64,000 nt of DNA from Gemmobacter nectariphilus DSM 15620 (GCF_000429765.1 NZ_AUCM01000003.1:163107-227106); one strand, 5' to 3'; numbered from the stretch's first letter, positions 9,199-18,353 are shown. Notes: generated by a model not told the origin, from the sequence alone. Numbers and translations are program-made.

Positions 9199-9740
9199 CC
9201 CGCCTGCATCGCCTGCGCCAGCGCCTGCGCGGCTTTGTGCAGGCGGACCACGGATCGGTGACGCTGGATTTCGTTCTGGTGCTGCCGGTCGTGCTGACCA
9301 TCCTGCTGGCGTCGTTCGAGGCGGGCTATTCGATGCTGCGGCTGGTTATGCTGGAACGCGCGCTGGACATCACCGTGCGCGATCTGCGGGTGGGCGCGCT
9401 GGGAACGGCGCCGACCCACAACCAGGTGCGCGCAAGGTTCTGCGAACAGGCCACGCTGATGCCTGCCTGCATGACCGAGGCGAAGCTGGAAATGCAGGTC
9501 ATCGACCGCAACACCTGGACCGGCTTTACCACGACGCCCACCTGCGTCGATCGCACGACCACGATCGAGCCGGCGCTGAACTTCACGCAAGGCGGCACCA
9601 ACGAGGTGGTGACGATCCGCGCCTGCGCCGTGTTCGATCCGTTCTTCCCCACCACGAAATGGGGGCTGCGGCTCGATCTGGATGCCTCGGGCGGCTATCA
9701 GCTGGCCGCGATGTCCGCCTTTGTGAACGAACCGAGGTGA
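9195..9740 (+). CDS. TadE-like envelope protein
   Basis: 181 residues. A short basic N-terminus is followed by the TadE pattern GSVTLDFVLVLPVVLTILLASFEAGYSMLR in two pieces: an acidic residue before a single membrane helix, then a long amphipathic region. It includes several cysteines in the C-terminal part. TadE-like pseudopilins are processed at the acidic/hydrophobic boundary and act with TadG at the cell envelope. Starts inside the VWA gene stop (ATGA) and is separated by four bases from the third gene, so the three are one operon. Confidence 0.85.
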   Translation: MTRLHRLRQRLRGFVQADHGSVTLDFVLVLPVVLTILLASFEAGYSMLRLVMLERALDITVRDLRVGALGTAPTHNQVRARFCEQATLMPACMTEAKLEMQVIDRNTWTGFTTTPTCVDRTTTIEPALNFTQGGTNEVVTIRACAVFDPFFPTTKWGLRLDLDASGGYQLAAMSAFVNEPR

Positions 9741-9744
9741 TGTG

Positions 9745-10308
9745 ATGTCCCGCAGTTCCTTCCTTCGCCTGCGCGCAGCGCTCCGCCGGTTCCGGCAGGA
9801 CGAAGCCGGCGTGATCTCGACCGAGGCGCTGCTGATCGCCCCGCTGCTGATCTGGCTGTTCCTGGCGATGTTCGTCTATTGGGATGCGTTCCGGGCGCAA
9901 AACACCAGCATCAAGGCAAGTTACGCCGTTGCCGACATGATCTCGCGCGAGAATGCGCCGATCAACAATGCCTTCATCACCGGCATGCACCGCGTGTTCC
10001 GCTATATGGTCCACACCCGCGAGGACACCTGGATCCGCGTCAGTTCGGTGCAATACGATGAAGCGAACGACCGCTACATCGTCCTGTGGTCGCGCAGCAC
10101 CGATACCACGCGCGCGCCGGTGCAGACCACGACGACCATGGTTGCGATGCGCGACAAGCTGCCGGTGCCGTCGGATTCCGACACGCTTCTGGTGGTGGAA
10201 ACCTGGCAGCGCTTTACCCCCGCCTTCAAGGTGGGTCTGGACCGGCGCACCTTTCACGAGGTCTCGGTGGTGCGCCCGCGCTTTCTGTCGCCGCTGCCGA
10301 TCAGCTGA
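9745..10308 (+). CDS. TadE-like envelope protein, second
   Basis: 187 residues with the same layout as its upstream neighbour: basic N-terminus, DEAGVISTEALLIAPLLIW membrane segment, then a soluble domain without strong motifs. The ATG at 9745 follows GAGGTGA; the GTG just before it is not needed. Last gene of the three-gene set; it overlaps the 3' end of the convergent membrane-protein gene by 8 nt. The core Tad machinery (cpaF, tadB, tadC, rcpA) is not in the window. Confidence 0.82.
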   Translation: MSRSSFLRLRAALRRFRQDEAGVISTEALLIAPLLIWLFLAMFVYWDAFRAQNTSIKASYAVADMISRENAPINNAFITGMHRVFRYMVHTREDTWIRVSSVQYDEANDRYIVLWSRSTDTTRAPVQTTTTMVAMRDKLPVPSDSDTLLVVETWQRFTPAFKVGLDRRTFHEVSVVRPRFLSPLPIS

Positions 10309-10807
10309 TGTCCCTGGCCTTGCGGCGGCGCACCATTTCGGACAGCGCCGAAGCCATGGCCTTTGCCTCGACCCGCGCGGTGGTGCCGCCAACGCCGACG
10401 CGCCGCCCCAGCCGCCACCACAGGCCGGGCGCCCAGACCCGCGGGGCCGGGGTGCGCAGCACGATGACGAACCCGCCAGCCGGCTTGAACAGGGCGATGG
10501 CGCTGTTGTCGACCGATTCGATCTGATCGACGGTGGCCAGCACCCGGCCGCCATCGGTCTCGCGCAAGGCGTCGGGCGTCAGTTCCAGCCCGCGGGATGT
10601 TGTCGTCCAGGTGCGCCAGGACAGCCACAAAAGGAACAGCCCCGCCAGCGGCAGCGCGATGCGCCACGCCAGCCGGGTGGCCGGCATCTCGAACCCGGCC
10701 ATGGCCGCCATCACGCCGAAACCGGCCAGCATGACAACCCCGACGACCCTGCGGATCGGCGATGGCTTCAGGCGCATCAGGATATGGGTCTGGTCCTTGC
10801 GGGTCAT
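10301..10807 (-). CDS. Conserved hypothetical membrane protein
   Basis: 168 residues. Two adjacent hydrophobic segments (about residues 20-65, including VVGVVMLAGFGVMAAMAGF) are followed by a soluble domain with LELTPDALRETDGGRVLATV and IESVDNSAIALFKPAGGF, a pattern similar to small PH-like domains of bacterial membrane proteins. No function can be assigned. Start at MTRKDQTH is supported by AGGAG six bases upstream. Confidence 0.75.
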   Translation of the reverse strand: MTRKDQTHILMRLKPSPIRRVVGVVMLAGFGVMAAMAGFEMPATRLAWRIALPLAGLFLLWLSWRTWTTTSRGLELTPDALRETDGGRVLATVDQIESVDNSAIALFKPAGGFVIVLRTPAPRVWAPGLWWRLGRRVGVGGTTARVEAKAMASALSEMVRRRKARDIS

Positions 10808-10962
10808 GCGGGCTCCTGTCGGGTTTGCGCCGGGATAGCGCAAGCCGGGGCCGCCGCCTACCCCTGTGCATTCCCGCACATAACTGCCGATCAGCTTGTG
10901 ACATGCTTCACAGCCGCAGTTGCGCTACATTGCAGGCAACGCATCCAGAAACGGAGTTAGTC

Positions 10963-11874
10963 ATGTCGATCCGGCCCGTTGACCGCACCAATCTTGCCAC
11001 CCCGACGATGGAAGGCGCCGGCGTGCATCTGCACCGCGCCTTTGGCTTCCACGATCCGAAACGGTTTGATCCGTTCCTGCTGTTCGACGATTTCCGCGGC
11101 GATCATCCGGGGGATTACCTGCGCGGCTTTCCCTGGCACCCGCACCGCGGGATCGAGACCATCACCTATGTTCTGGCCGGCAGCGTCGAGCATGGCGATT
11201 CGCTGGGCAATGCCGGCACGCTGCGCGCGGGCGATGTGCAGTGGATGACCGCAGGGTCGGGCATCTTGCATCAGGAAATGCCCAAGGGGAACGCGCGCGG
11301 CCAGATGCACGGCTTTCAGCTGTGGGCCAACCTGCCGCGCGATCTGAAGATGACCGATCCGCGCTATCAGGACGTCAAATCCCGCGACATTCCCGAGATC
11401 CTCGAAGATGACGGCACGGTGGTCAAGGTGATCGTCGGGGATTTCTGGGGCCGCACGGGGCCGGTGGACGGGATCGCGGCAGACCCGCTTTACCTCGACA
11501 TCTACATCCCCCCGCTGCGCCGCAAGACCTTTCCCATCGACACCCGCCGCAAGGCCTTTGCCTATGTGTTCGAAGGGGCGGGAAAATTCGCCGATGCCTC
11601 GGGGCCGCAAGGCGTGCTGCTGGAAAAAGAGGTGATGGGCCAGGAGGTCAATATCCGCGATCTGTCCGGCAACCGCACGCTGATCCAGTTCGGCAAGGGC
11701 GACGAGGTGGCGGTGCAGGCGGGGCCTGATGGCTTGCGCTTTCTGCTGGTGGCCGGCGCCCCGATCCAGGAGCCGGTCGCCTGGCATGGTCCCATCGTGA
11801 TGAACACCGCCGAAGAACTGCGCACTGCCATGGCCGAGCTGCGCAACGGCACCTTCATCAAGCCCGCGCATTAG
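10963..11874 (+). CDS. Pirin family protein
   Basis: 303-residue bicupin. The pirin N-terminal cupin has the metal ligands in [25 protein letters not shown] (two histidines, then H and E), and the second half has the pirin C-terminal pattern ([20 protein letters not shown]). Bacterial pirins have quercetinase or regulatory roles; which one applies here is unknown. GGAG lies 6 nt before the ATG. Followed by a perfect 26-nt palindrome. Confidence 0.93.
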   Translation: MSIRPVDRTNLATPTMEGAGVHLHRAFGFHDPKRFDPFLLFDDFRGDHPGDYLRGFPWHPHRGIETITYVLAGSVEHGDSLGNAGTLRAGDVQWMTAGSGILHQEMPKGNARGQMHGFQLWANLPRDLKMTDPRYQDVKSRDIPEILEDDGTVVKVIVGDFWGRTGPVDGIAADPLYLDIYIPPLRRKTFPIDTRRKAFAYVFEGAGKFADASGPQGVLLEKEVMGQEVNIRDLSGNRTLIQFGKGDEVAVQAGPDGLRFLLVAGAPIQEPVAWHGPIVMNTAEELRTAMAELRNGTFIKPAH

Positions 11875-11881
11875 GCGCTGG

Positions 11882-11907
11882 GGGCAGAGCCGTGCACGGC
11901 TCTGCCC
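11882..11907 (+). terminator. Perfect 26-nt palindrome after the pirin gene
   Basis: GGGCAGAGCCG, TGCA, CGGCTCTGCCC. It begins 7 nt after the pirin stop. There is no T run, so it is a terminator or 3'-end stabiliser by position. Confidence 0.5.
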
Positions 11908-11995
11908 GCTCTGCGCGGTCTGCGGCAGGCGCAGGGTTTGCGCCCCCCGCCGCGCGTGGTATAGCGCGGCCAAACCCAGCCCCCGAGGATCGCCC

Positions 11996-12649
11996 ATGAA
12001 ATTCTTCGTCGATACCGCCGATGTCGCCGCCATTGCAGAGCTGAACGAGCTGGGCATGGTCGATGGTGTCACCACCAACCCCTCGCTGATCCTGAAATCG
12101 GGCCGCGACATTCTGGAAGTGACCAAGGAAATCTGTTCCATGGTCTCGGGCCCCGTGTCCGCCGAGGTCGTGGCGCTGAAGGCCGACGAGATGATCGCCG
12201 AGGGCCGCAAGCTGGCCGCCATCGCGCCGAACATCGCCGTCAAGGTGCCGCTGACCTGGGACGGGCTCAAGACCTGCAAGGTGCTGTCGTCGGACGGGTT
12301 CATGGTGAACGTCACGCTGTGCTTCAGCGCGAACCAGGCGCTGCTGGCGGCCAAGGCGGGCGCGACGTTCATTTCCCCCTTCATCGGCCGTCTGGATGAC
12401 ATCAACATCGACGGGATGGAGCTGATCGGCGACATCCGCACGATCTATGACAACTACGATTTCCAGACCCAGATCCTTGCGGCCTCGATCCGCACGGTGA
12501 ACCACATGAAGGACGCCGCCCTGATCGGCGCCGATGTGGCCACCGCGCCGCCCGCCGTGATCAAGTCGATGGCCAACCATGTGCTGACCGACAAGGGCCT
12601 TGAACAGTTCATGGCCGACTGGGCGAAAACGGGCCAGAAAATCCTCTGA
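11996..12649 (+). CDS. tal: Transaldolase, small (FSA/TalC-like) family
   Basis: 217-residue transaldolase that transfers dihydroxyacetone units in the non-oxidative pentose phosphate pathway. The N-terminus [13 protein letters not shown], the [15 protein letters not shown] motif and the Schiff-base lysine region (NIAVKVPLT) match the family. The C-terminal [13 protein letters not shown] is typical. GAGGA precedes the start. It may also have fructose-6-phosphate aldolase activity; sequence alone does not decide. Confidence 0.95.
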   Translation: MKFFVDTADVAAIAELNELGMVDGVTTNPSLILKSGRDILEVTKEICSMVSGPVSAEVVALKADEMIAEGRKLAAIAPNIAVKVPLTWDGLKTCKVLSSDGFMVNVTLCFSANQALLAAKAGATFISPFIGRLDDINIDGMELIGDIRTIYDNYDFQTQILAASIRTVNHMKDAALIGADVATAPPAVIKSMANHVLTDKGLEQFMADWAKTGQKIL

Positions 12650-12675
12650 CACCTGCCCGCAATCCGGTATAGAAT
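12646..12675 (+). promoter_or_regulatory. Candidate sigma-70 promoter for DUF484-xerC
   Basis: CTGACA (12646-12651), 16 nt, TATAGA (12668-12673), or 18 nt to TAGAAT. It lies at the end of tal and would give a leader of about 27 nt before the DUF484 start. Confidence 0.4.
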
Positions 12676-12706
12676 GCCCGGATGTGTCACAAGACCGGAG
12701 AACGGC

Positions 12707-13423
12707 ATGACGCCAGGGGCAGGGCAACCCGGCAGCATCGGCCTGAGCGATGACATGCGCGATCACATCATTTCGGCGCCCGAGGCCATCCTCGAGGATG
12801 CCGAGGTGATGCGCGCGCTGATCGCGGCGAATGATCGCGCGATGGGGGCGAATATCGTCGATCTGCGCGGCGTCGCCATGCGGCGGCTGGAAGGGCGGCT
12901 GGACCGTCTGGAAGATACCCACCGCAACGTCATTGCCGCTGCCTATGAAAACCTGGCTGGCACCAACATCGTGCATCGCGCGGTCTTGCAACTGCTGGAG
13001 CCCTTGACCTTCAACGATTTTCTGGCGGCGCTGACCGCGAATGTCGCCCGCACGCTGCGGGTGGACAGCCTGCGCCTGGTGCTGGAAAGCCCCGAAGGCG
13101 ACGCGGCGCCCGCGCTGGCGGAGGTGATCCGCATCGTGCCGCCCGGCTTTGTCGAGGATTACCTGACCCTGGGCCGAGGCGGTGCGGTGCGTCCGGTCGT
13201 CTTGCGGCAGGTGCTGGCCGAGACTGGCCGCATTCATGGCGACATGGCCCCCGACATCCGGTCCGAGGCGGTGATGCGCCTTGATCTGGGGCCGCGTCGC
13301 CTGCCCGGCATGTTGGTGCTGGGCGCCGAGGATCCGCATCAGTTCCGTCCCGTGCACGGCACCGACCTGTTGACCTTCTTTGCCGCCAGTTTCGAGCGCG
13401 TGATGCGCCGCTGGTTGTCGTGA
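12707..13423 (+). CDS. DUF484 family protein
   Basis: 238 residues, with a predicted N-terminal helical/coiled part (residues 15-85, containing LIAANDRAMGANIVDLRGVAMRRLEGRL in pieces) and a C-terminal GAF-like domain ending FFAASFERVMRRW. DUF484 genes are often found directly upstream of xerC in Proteobacteria, as here, but their role is not established. GGAG lies 7 nt upstream of the start. Stop and xerC start overlap (GTGA), showing translational coupling. Confidence 0.9.
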   Translation: MTPGAGQPGSIGLSDDMRDHIISAPEAILEDAEVMRALIAANDRAMGANIVDLRGVAMRRLEGRLDRLEDTHRNVIAAAYENLAGTNIVHRAVLQLLEPLTFNDFLAALTANVARTLRVDSLRLVLESPEGDAAPALAEVIRIVPPGFVEDYLTLGRGGAVRPVVLRQVLAETGRIHGDMAPDIRSEAVMRLDLGPRRLPGMLVLGAEDPHQFRPVHGTDLLTFFAASFERVMRRWLS

Positions 13424-14349
13424 CCGATCATCCGGGCATATCGCCGGCGGCGCGCGCGGCGCTGGCCGACTGGCTGGCGCAGATCAAGGCGCTGGACGGG
13501 GCAAGCGCGGCGACCGTTTCCGCCTATGCGGCCGATGTCGGCCGCTGGCTGGCCTTCATGGCCGACCATCACGGCGCCGGGCAGGGGCCCGAGGCGCTGG
13601 TGGCCTGTTCCAAATCCGATCTGCGCGCCTTCATGGCGCATGAACAGGGGCGGGGGATCGGCGCGCGGTCGATTGCGCGGCGCCTGTCGGCGGTCAAGTC
13701 GTTCACCCGCTGGATCGCCGATCGCAGCGGGGCCGACGGGGCCGCGATTCTGGCCACCCGCGCCCCGCGCCACCGGCGCAAGCTGCCCCGCCCGCTGGCC
13801 GAACCTGCCGCCCGCGCCATGCTGGACGAGGTTGCCGCCGATGCGCGCGAGGACTGGATCGGTGCCCGCGATGCGGCCGTGGTGACGCTGCTTTACGGCT
13901 GCGGGCTGCGGATCTCCGAGGCGCTGGGGCTGAAGGGGCGCGATCATCCGCTGCCAGAGGTCGCGCGAATCCTTGGCAAGGGCGGCAAGGAACGGCTGGT
14001 GCCGGTGTTGCCTGCGGCGCGCGCCGCCGTGGCCCGCTATGTTGCGCTATGCCCCTGTCCGATTGCCGCTGACGGGCCGCTGTTCCTGGGCGCGCGCGGC
14101 GGGGCGCTGTCGCCGCGTCTGGTCCAGCTGGCGATGGAGCGCGCGCGCGCCCGCCTTGGCCTGCCGGCCACCGCCACGCCCCATGCGCTGCGCCATTCCT
14201 TTGCCACCCATCTTCTCAGTGCGGGCGGCGATCTGCGGGCGATCCAGGAACTGCTGGGTCACGCCTCGTTGTCCACCACGCAAACCTATACAGCGGTTGA
14301 CGCCGCCCGCCTGGCCGAGGTCTATGCCCGCGCGCACCCGCGGGCCTGA
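13420..14349 (+). CDS. xerC: Tyrosine recombinase XerC
   Basis: 309-residue site-specific recombinase that, with XerD, resolves chromosome dimers at dif. The N-terminal SAM-like core-binding domain covers about residues 1-105. The catalytic set is present: R in GCGLRISEALGL, K in GKGGKERLVPV, HALRHSFATHLL (H and R), GH in LLGHASLSTTQ, and the nucleophile in TQTYTAVD. Starts at a GTG that overlaps the DUF484 stop. This is a housekeeping XerC; no integrated element or att site was seen next to it. Confidence 0.94.
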   Translation: MTDHPGISPAARAALADWLAQIKALDGASAATVSAYAADVGRWLAFMADHHGAGQGPEALVACSKSDLRAFMAHEQGRGIGARSIARRLSAVKSFTRWIADRSGADGAAILATRAPRHRRKLPRPLAEPAARAMLDEVAADAREDWIGARDAAVVTLLYGCGLRISEALGLKGRDHPLPEVARILGKGGKERLVPVLPAARAAVARYVALCPCPIAADGPLFLGARGGALSPRLVQLAMERARARLGLPATATPHALRHSFATHLLSAGGDLRAIQELLGHASLSTTQTYTAVDAARLAEVYARAHPRA

Positions 14350-14384
14350 TCGAGACCGCGCCGATTCTGGAGCAAGACTGACCC

Positions 14385-15077
14385 ATGCTGTCCGAACTCA
14401 GGGCCTATTCCGTCCATATGCTGACCGCGACCGGCGCGGTCTGGTCGATGCTGGCCATGCTGACCGCCGTCGATGGCAACTGGGACATGATGTTCGTCTG
14501 GCTGGTCGTGGCCTTTCTGGTCGATGGTCTGGACGGGCCGATGGCGCGGCGATTCGATGTCAAGGCGAACGCGCCGCAGATCGACGGCGTCTTGCTGGAC
14601 CTGATCATCGACTATCTGACCTATGTGTTCATCCCGGCCTATGCGCTGTTTGCCAGCGGGCTGTTGCCCGGCTGGACCGGCTGGGTGGTGATCATCGTCA
14701 TCACCTTTGCCTCGGCGCTGTATTTCGCCGATACGCGCATGAAGACAAAGGATAATTCCTTTGCAGGCTTTCCGGCCTGCTGGAACATGGTCGCCATCGT
14801 CATCTTTGCGCTGAGGCCCGATTTCTGGGTGACGCTGGCGGTGGTCGTGGTGCTGGCGGGGGCAATGTTCACGCCGCTCAAGTTCATCCACCCGGTGCGC
14901 ACCGAACGCTGGCGCGGGCTGTCGCTGCCGATGGCGCTGGCCTGGACGTTCTTCGCGGGCTGGGCGGCCTGGGTGGATTTCCACCCCCAGAGCTGGGCGC
15001 ACTGGGGGCTGGTGGTGACCTCGGTCTATCTGATGGTGGCGGGCATCTTGCAGCAGATCGTGCCGCAGCGCGCCTGA
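14385..15077 (+). CDS. pcs: Phosphatidylcholine synthase
   Basis: 230-residue membrane enzyme that condenses CDP-diacylglycerol with choline to give phosphatidylcholine. The CDP-alcohol phosphotransferase signature is complete: DGLDGPMARRFD, then DGVLLDLIIDYLTY with the three spaced aspartates. About six to eight membrane helices. Length matches Pcs proteins. Start ATG at 14385, 35 nt after xerC, possibly same operon. With OlsB elsewhere in the window it points to a membrane rich in phosphatidylcholine and ornithine lipid. Confidence 0.93.
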   Translation: MLSELRAYSVHMLTATGAVWSMLAMLTAVDGNWDMMFVWLVVAFLVDGLDGPMARRFDVKANAPQIDGVLLDLIIDYLTYVFIPAYALFASGLLPGWTGWVVIIVITFASALYFADTRMKTKDNSFAGFPACWNMVAIVIFALRPDFWVTLAVVVVLAGAMFTPLKFIHPVRTERWRGLSLPMALAWTFFAGWAAWVDFHPQSWAHWGLVVTSVYLMVAGILQQIVPQRA

Positions 15078-15081
15078 CCCG

Positions 15082-15369
15082 TCAGGCCGGGCGCCGCGCC
15101 ACAAGGCGTGCCTCGGCCATCATGGCAATCAGCAATTCCACATGGCGGGCAATGCTGTAGGCGGCATCGCCCGCCTTGCGCGTGGCCTCGGCGCGAGCCT
15201 CGGCATCGAGCAGCGCATCCAGCGCACGTTCGGGCGCCGACCACGGACCATTCCCCAGAAGGCGGCGCAGATCGCGGTCGCGCCGGTAGTCCTGCATGCC
15301 CAGTCGGGCGGCGCGGATCATCAGGCGCGGGCGGCGCAGGGCGGCGAAAAGGCTGAGCGTATCGGTCAT
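15082..15369 (-). CDS. DUF6477-type small conserved protein
   Basis: 95 residues, mostly helical and charged. The N-terminus MTDTLSLFAALRRPRLMIRAAR and the ARHVELLIAMMAEARL end resemble the short Rhodobacterales family usually labelled DUF6477. Function unknown. AAAGGAG lies upstream of MTDTL. It is convergent with pcs (4-nt gap) and divergent from the helix-turn-helix gene at 15592. Confidence 0.8.
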   Translation of the reverse strand: MTDTLSLFAALRRPRLMIRAARLGMQDYRRDRDLRRLLGNGPWSAPERALDALLDAEARAEATRKAGDAAYSIARHVELLIAMMAEARLVARRPA

Positions 15370-15591
15370 GGCGGTCTCCTTTCGACAGGAGGTCACCATA
15401 ACCCGACTCAACCGGGCGTTGCGTTTTGCCCCGATTCACCGCGCGGAGGCTTCGCCAATGTTTAGCATTTGGAAACAATCATGGCGAAACCGGCTGATTT
15501 TAACCAGCGCGTAACCAATACAGCTCAGGGTTGCGCAAAGGTAAACAACAGCCGGCCGCAAACCGGCGAACAGGCAGATGGAACTGAACGG

Positions 15592-16704
15592 ATGATGATG
15601 GGGAACCTTACGACAGATGTGCAGGTGCCGGGCTGGCTGCCCGATCTGGTGCGCAACTATCTCGATCATGCCCGCGAAGGGGTATCGCTGCGCGAGATTG
15701 CGCGGCGCGAGGGAATGCATGCCTCGACCGTCCTGCGCCAGGTGCGGCGATTGGAAAACCGGCGGGACGATCCGCTGATCGACGCGGCGCTGGACCACCT
15801 TGGCACTGCCGCCGATGCGCCGACCGCCCCTCAACAGAAGGATGAGCCCAAGATGACCGCCCCGATCCGCCCCGAAGCGATGCTGACCGATGCTGCCACC
15901 CTTGCCCGCGAAGGGCGCCGTATCCTGCGCCGTCTGGCCGAGCCGGGCGCCATGCTGGCCATCGCCCCGGACATGGAAAAGGCGGCGGTGCTGCGCGAAT
16001 TCCCCGATGGCCGCAGCGCCCGCACGGCGGTGGTGGATCGCCCGGTTGCCCAGGCCTTTGCGCTCAAGGACTGGATCGCCTGCCGCCGTCCGGGGCGCGT
16101 CGCCTCGTATGAAATCACTGCGGTGGGCCGCGCGGCGCTCAAGCGCTTCCTCGAGGAGGACGCGGGGCAGGGCATGGCCGAGGCACCGCAGGTCTTTGCC
16201 GGCCAGCACCGCATCTGGGCCGAGCGCACGGTGGACGAGGACGGCGAGCGCAAGCGCATCCGCTACAACATGGCCGAAAGCCCGGTGGCGGCGCTGGGGC
16301 GGCGGCGCGACAAGGACGGGGTGCCGTTCCTGACCCCCGAACAGGTTGCGGCGGGCGAACGTCTGCGCGAGGATTTCGAACTGGCCCAGATGGGCCCGCG
16401 CGTCGCCCAGAACTGGGACCGTTTCCTGACTGGCGGCGGGCGGGGCGATTTCGGTTCTGGCCCTGGCCCGGCCGAAGGCCCGCGCTGCGCGCGCGAGCGG
16501 GTGGCGACAGCGCTGCGCGAGCTTGGCCCCGGCCTTGGCGACATGGTGCTGCGCTGCTGCTGCTATCTTGAGGGGCTGGAGGCTGCGGAAAAGCGGCTGG
16601 GCTGGTCGGCGCGCTCGGGCAAGGTGGTGCTGCGCATCGCGCTGGATCGGCTGCGGCGGCACTATCAAGAGGTTTACGGCAATACCTCGCCCCTGATCGG
16701 CTAG
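15592..16704 (+). CDS. DUF6456-type helix-turn-helix protein
   Basis: 370 residues. The N-terminal part (about 10-75) holds a resolvase-like HTH (GVSLREIARREGMHASTVLRQVRRLE), so DNA binding is likely. The C-terminal half matches the alphaproteobacterial DUF6456 pattern, with RYNMAESPVAALGRRRD, FLTPEQVAAGERLREDFE and the helical CCCYLEGLEAAEKRLGW segment. Role not established; it looks like a conserved regulator. Start is uncertain among three tandem ATGs at 15592, 15595 and 15598, and an ATG at 15481 is also in frame; the shorter form matches the usual start just before VPGWLPDLVRNYL. Confidence 0.8.
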   Translation: MMMGNLTTDVQVPGWLPDLVRNYLDHAREGVSLREIARREGMHASTVLRQVRRLENRRDDPLIDAALDHLGTAADAPTAPQQKDEPKMTAPIRPEAMLTDAATLAREGRRILRRLAEPGAMLAIAPDMEKAAVLREFPDGRSARTAVVDRPVAQAFALKDWIACRRPGRVASYEITAVGRAALKRFLEEDAGQGMAEAPQVFAGQHRIWAERTVDEDGERKRIRYNMAESPVAALGRRRDKDGVPFLTPEQVAAGERLREDFELAQMGPRVAQNWDRFLTGGGRGDFGSGPGPAEGPRCARERVATALRELGPGLGDMVLRCCCYLEGLEAAEKRLGWSARSGKVVLRIALDRLRRHYQEVYGNTSPLIG

Positions 16705-16762
16705 GCCTTGCGGCGGCGGGCGCCTTGCGGCAGCGTTCGGATTGCCTGAGAGGAGCCCGCCG

Positions 16763-17386
16763 ATGCACCCGAACCCCGCCTTCCGCCAGACCCCGCAGCC
16801 CCAGATGCTGTCCTTCGCGCGGGCGCGCGGCTTTGGCATCCTTGTGCTGTCGGGCGATGGCGTCCCGCTGCTGGCGCATGTGCCCTTTGTGCTGTCCGAA
16901 GACGGGGAGGTTGCGGCCTTTCACCTGGCCCGTTCGAACCCCATCGCCCGCGCGGCTTCGGGGCCGGCGGTGCTGGCGATCAGCGGCCCCGATGCCTATG
17001 TCTCGCCCGACTGGTATGGCCAGCCCGATCAGGTGCCGACCTGGAACTATGTCGCCGTCCATCTGCGCGGGCAGCTGGAGCGGGCCGCGCCCGAAACGCT
17101 GGCGCCGCATCTTGATGCGCTGTCGGCCGAATTCGAATCCCGCCTGGGCCCCAAGACGCCCTGGACGTCGGACAAGATGACCGATGGCGTGATGGATCGG
17201 ATGATGCGGGGCATCGTGCCCTATCGGCTGGTCATCGAGGAGGTGCAGGGCACCTGGAAGCTGGGCCAGAACAAGCCGGACGCGGCGCGCATGGGCGCGG
17301 CCTCGGGCATTGCCGCCCAGCCGCTCGGGCAAGAGGCCGCACAGATCGCCGCGCTGATGGCGGCGGTTCAGCCTGCCGGCAGCTGA
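16763..17386 (+). CDS. PaiB-like FMN-binding protein
   Basis: 207-residue protein of the FMN-binding negative transcriptional regulator (PaiB) family, a split-barrel flavin fold. HPNPAFRQ at the start, HVPFVL, HLARSNPIAR and the conserved VSPDWYGQPDQVPTWNYVAVHLRG (in pieces) are clear. Despite the family name, regulation by this protein is not shown. AGGAG precedes MHPNPAF. Its last 19 nt overlap the 3' end of the convergent lipoprotein gene. Confidence 0.9.
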   Translation: MHPNPAFRQTPQPQMLSFARARGFGILVLSGDGVPLLAHVPFVLSEDGEVAAFHLARSNPIARAASGPAVLAISGPDAYVSPDWYGQPDQVPTWNYVAVHLRGQLERAAPETLAPHLDALSAEFESRLGPKTPWTSDKMTDGVMDRMMRGIVPYRLVIEEVQGTWKLGQNKPDAARMGAASGIAAQPLGQEAAQIAALMAAVQPAGS

Positions 17387-17622
17387 CGCAACCCCGCCGC
17401 CCGTGCCCGCAGCCGCGCGGCCCGCGCCGTCAGCTCGGCTTCGGCCGATGTCGCGCGGTCCGGGGCTTCGGCGCTCGCCAGCAGCCCGGACAGCGGCGCC
17501 AGCGCCGGATAGGGCGCCGCCTGCGCCGCCGCGGTTTCGCGGGTCGCCACCTCGGGCACGCTGGAACATCCGGCCAGCAGGACCAGTCCAAGGCAAAGGG
17601 GCAGGGCGGCGCGCATCATCAT
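17368..17622 (-). CDS. Small putative lipoprotein
   Basis: About 84 residues. A hydrophobic signal segment ends in the lipobox LLAGC, followed by SSVPEV and an Ala/Arg-rich helical tail. A periplasmic, lipid-anchored protein of unknown role. Start is one of three tandem ATGs (17622, 17619, 17616); GGAAG lies 4 nt before the first. The longer open frame upstream crosses the TetR operator and is not credible. Confidence 0.65.
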   Translation of the reverse strand: MMMRAALPLCLGLVLLAGCSSVPEVATRETAAAQAAPYPALAPLSGLLASAEAPDRATSAEAELTARAARLRARAAGLRQLPAG

Positions 17623-17696
17623 CGGGCTTCCGGTTCTCGACGCCCGCACCCTAGACCGCAGCGCGGCGCCGGGCAAGCCGCAGGCGCGGGGTTGAA

Positions 17697-17712
17697 CTGA
17701 ACGCACGTTCAG
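17697..17712. promoter_or_regulatory. Operator of the TetR-family gene
   Basis: CTGAACG-CA-CGTTCAG is a perfect 16-bp inverted repeat, 13 bp before the regulator start. Its type and place fit autorepression by the TetR protein, and it also lies between the regulator and the divergent lipoprotein gene. Confidence 0.65.
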
Positions 17713-17725
17713 ATACCATGGAGCC

Positions 17726-18313
17726 ATGGCACGCAAGACCGGCTCGCATTCCGAAATCACTGGCCCCAGGGTCCGCGCTGCGGCCCAGCGGCTGTTCGCG
17801 CAACATGGCTTTGCCGCCGTCTCGATGCGCCAGATCGCCGCCGAGGTCGGGGTGCAGGCCGGGGCGCTCTATCTTTATACCCCGGACAAGCAAAGCCTGC
17901 TGGCCGAGCTGATGACCGATCACATGCACGATCTGCTGGCGGCGCTGGCGGCCGAGTCGATGCCTGCCGACCCGGTGGCCCGCCTTGCCGCCTTTGCCCG
18001 CTTTCACATCCGCTTTCACCTGGAACGGCCCGAGGCGGTGTTCATCGCCTATATGGAACTGCGCAACCTGACGCCCGGGAACTTCACCCGGATCGAGGCA
18101 ATGCGCCGCCAGTATGAGGATGCGCTCGAGGCGATCCTGCGCGCGGGCACGGCCGCAGGGGCATTCCGCGTGCCCGATACCAAACTCGCAACCCTTGCGC
18201 TGATCGCCATGCTGACTGGCGTCACCACCTGGTATCGCGAAGGCGGGCGCCTGACCCGCGCCGATGTCGCGGACATCTACGCCGACATGGCCTGCAAATC
18301 GGTGGGCGCCTGA
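17726..18313 (+). CDS. TetR/AcrR family transcriptional regulator
   Basis: 195 residues. The N-terminal HTH (VRAAAQRLFAQHGFAAVSMRQIAAEVGVQAGALYLY in pieces, residues 15-50) is canonical. The C-terminal ligand domain is helical with RFHLERPEAVFIAYMELRNL. Most likely binds the 16-bp palindrome just upstream and controls itself; other targets are unknown. No obvious structural gene follows on the same strand. Confidence 0.93.
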   Translation: MARKTGSHSEITGPRVRAAAQRLFAQHGFAAVSMRQIAAEVGVQAGALYLYTPDKQSLLAELMTDHMHDLLAALAAESMPADPVARLAAFARFHIRFHLERPEAVFIAYMELRNLTPGNFTRIEAMRRQYEDALEAILRAGTAAGAFRVPDTKLATLALIAMLTGVTTWYREGGRLTRADVADIYADMACKSVGA

Positions 18314-18353
18314 CAAGGGATAGCCCGGCCGCGCTGCTGCAAGACCCGGCCCC

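Noticed and set aside
10896..10931. Promoter TTGTGA...TACATT for the pirin gene
   Set aside because: The spacer is 24 nt, too long for a sigma-70 promoter.
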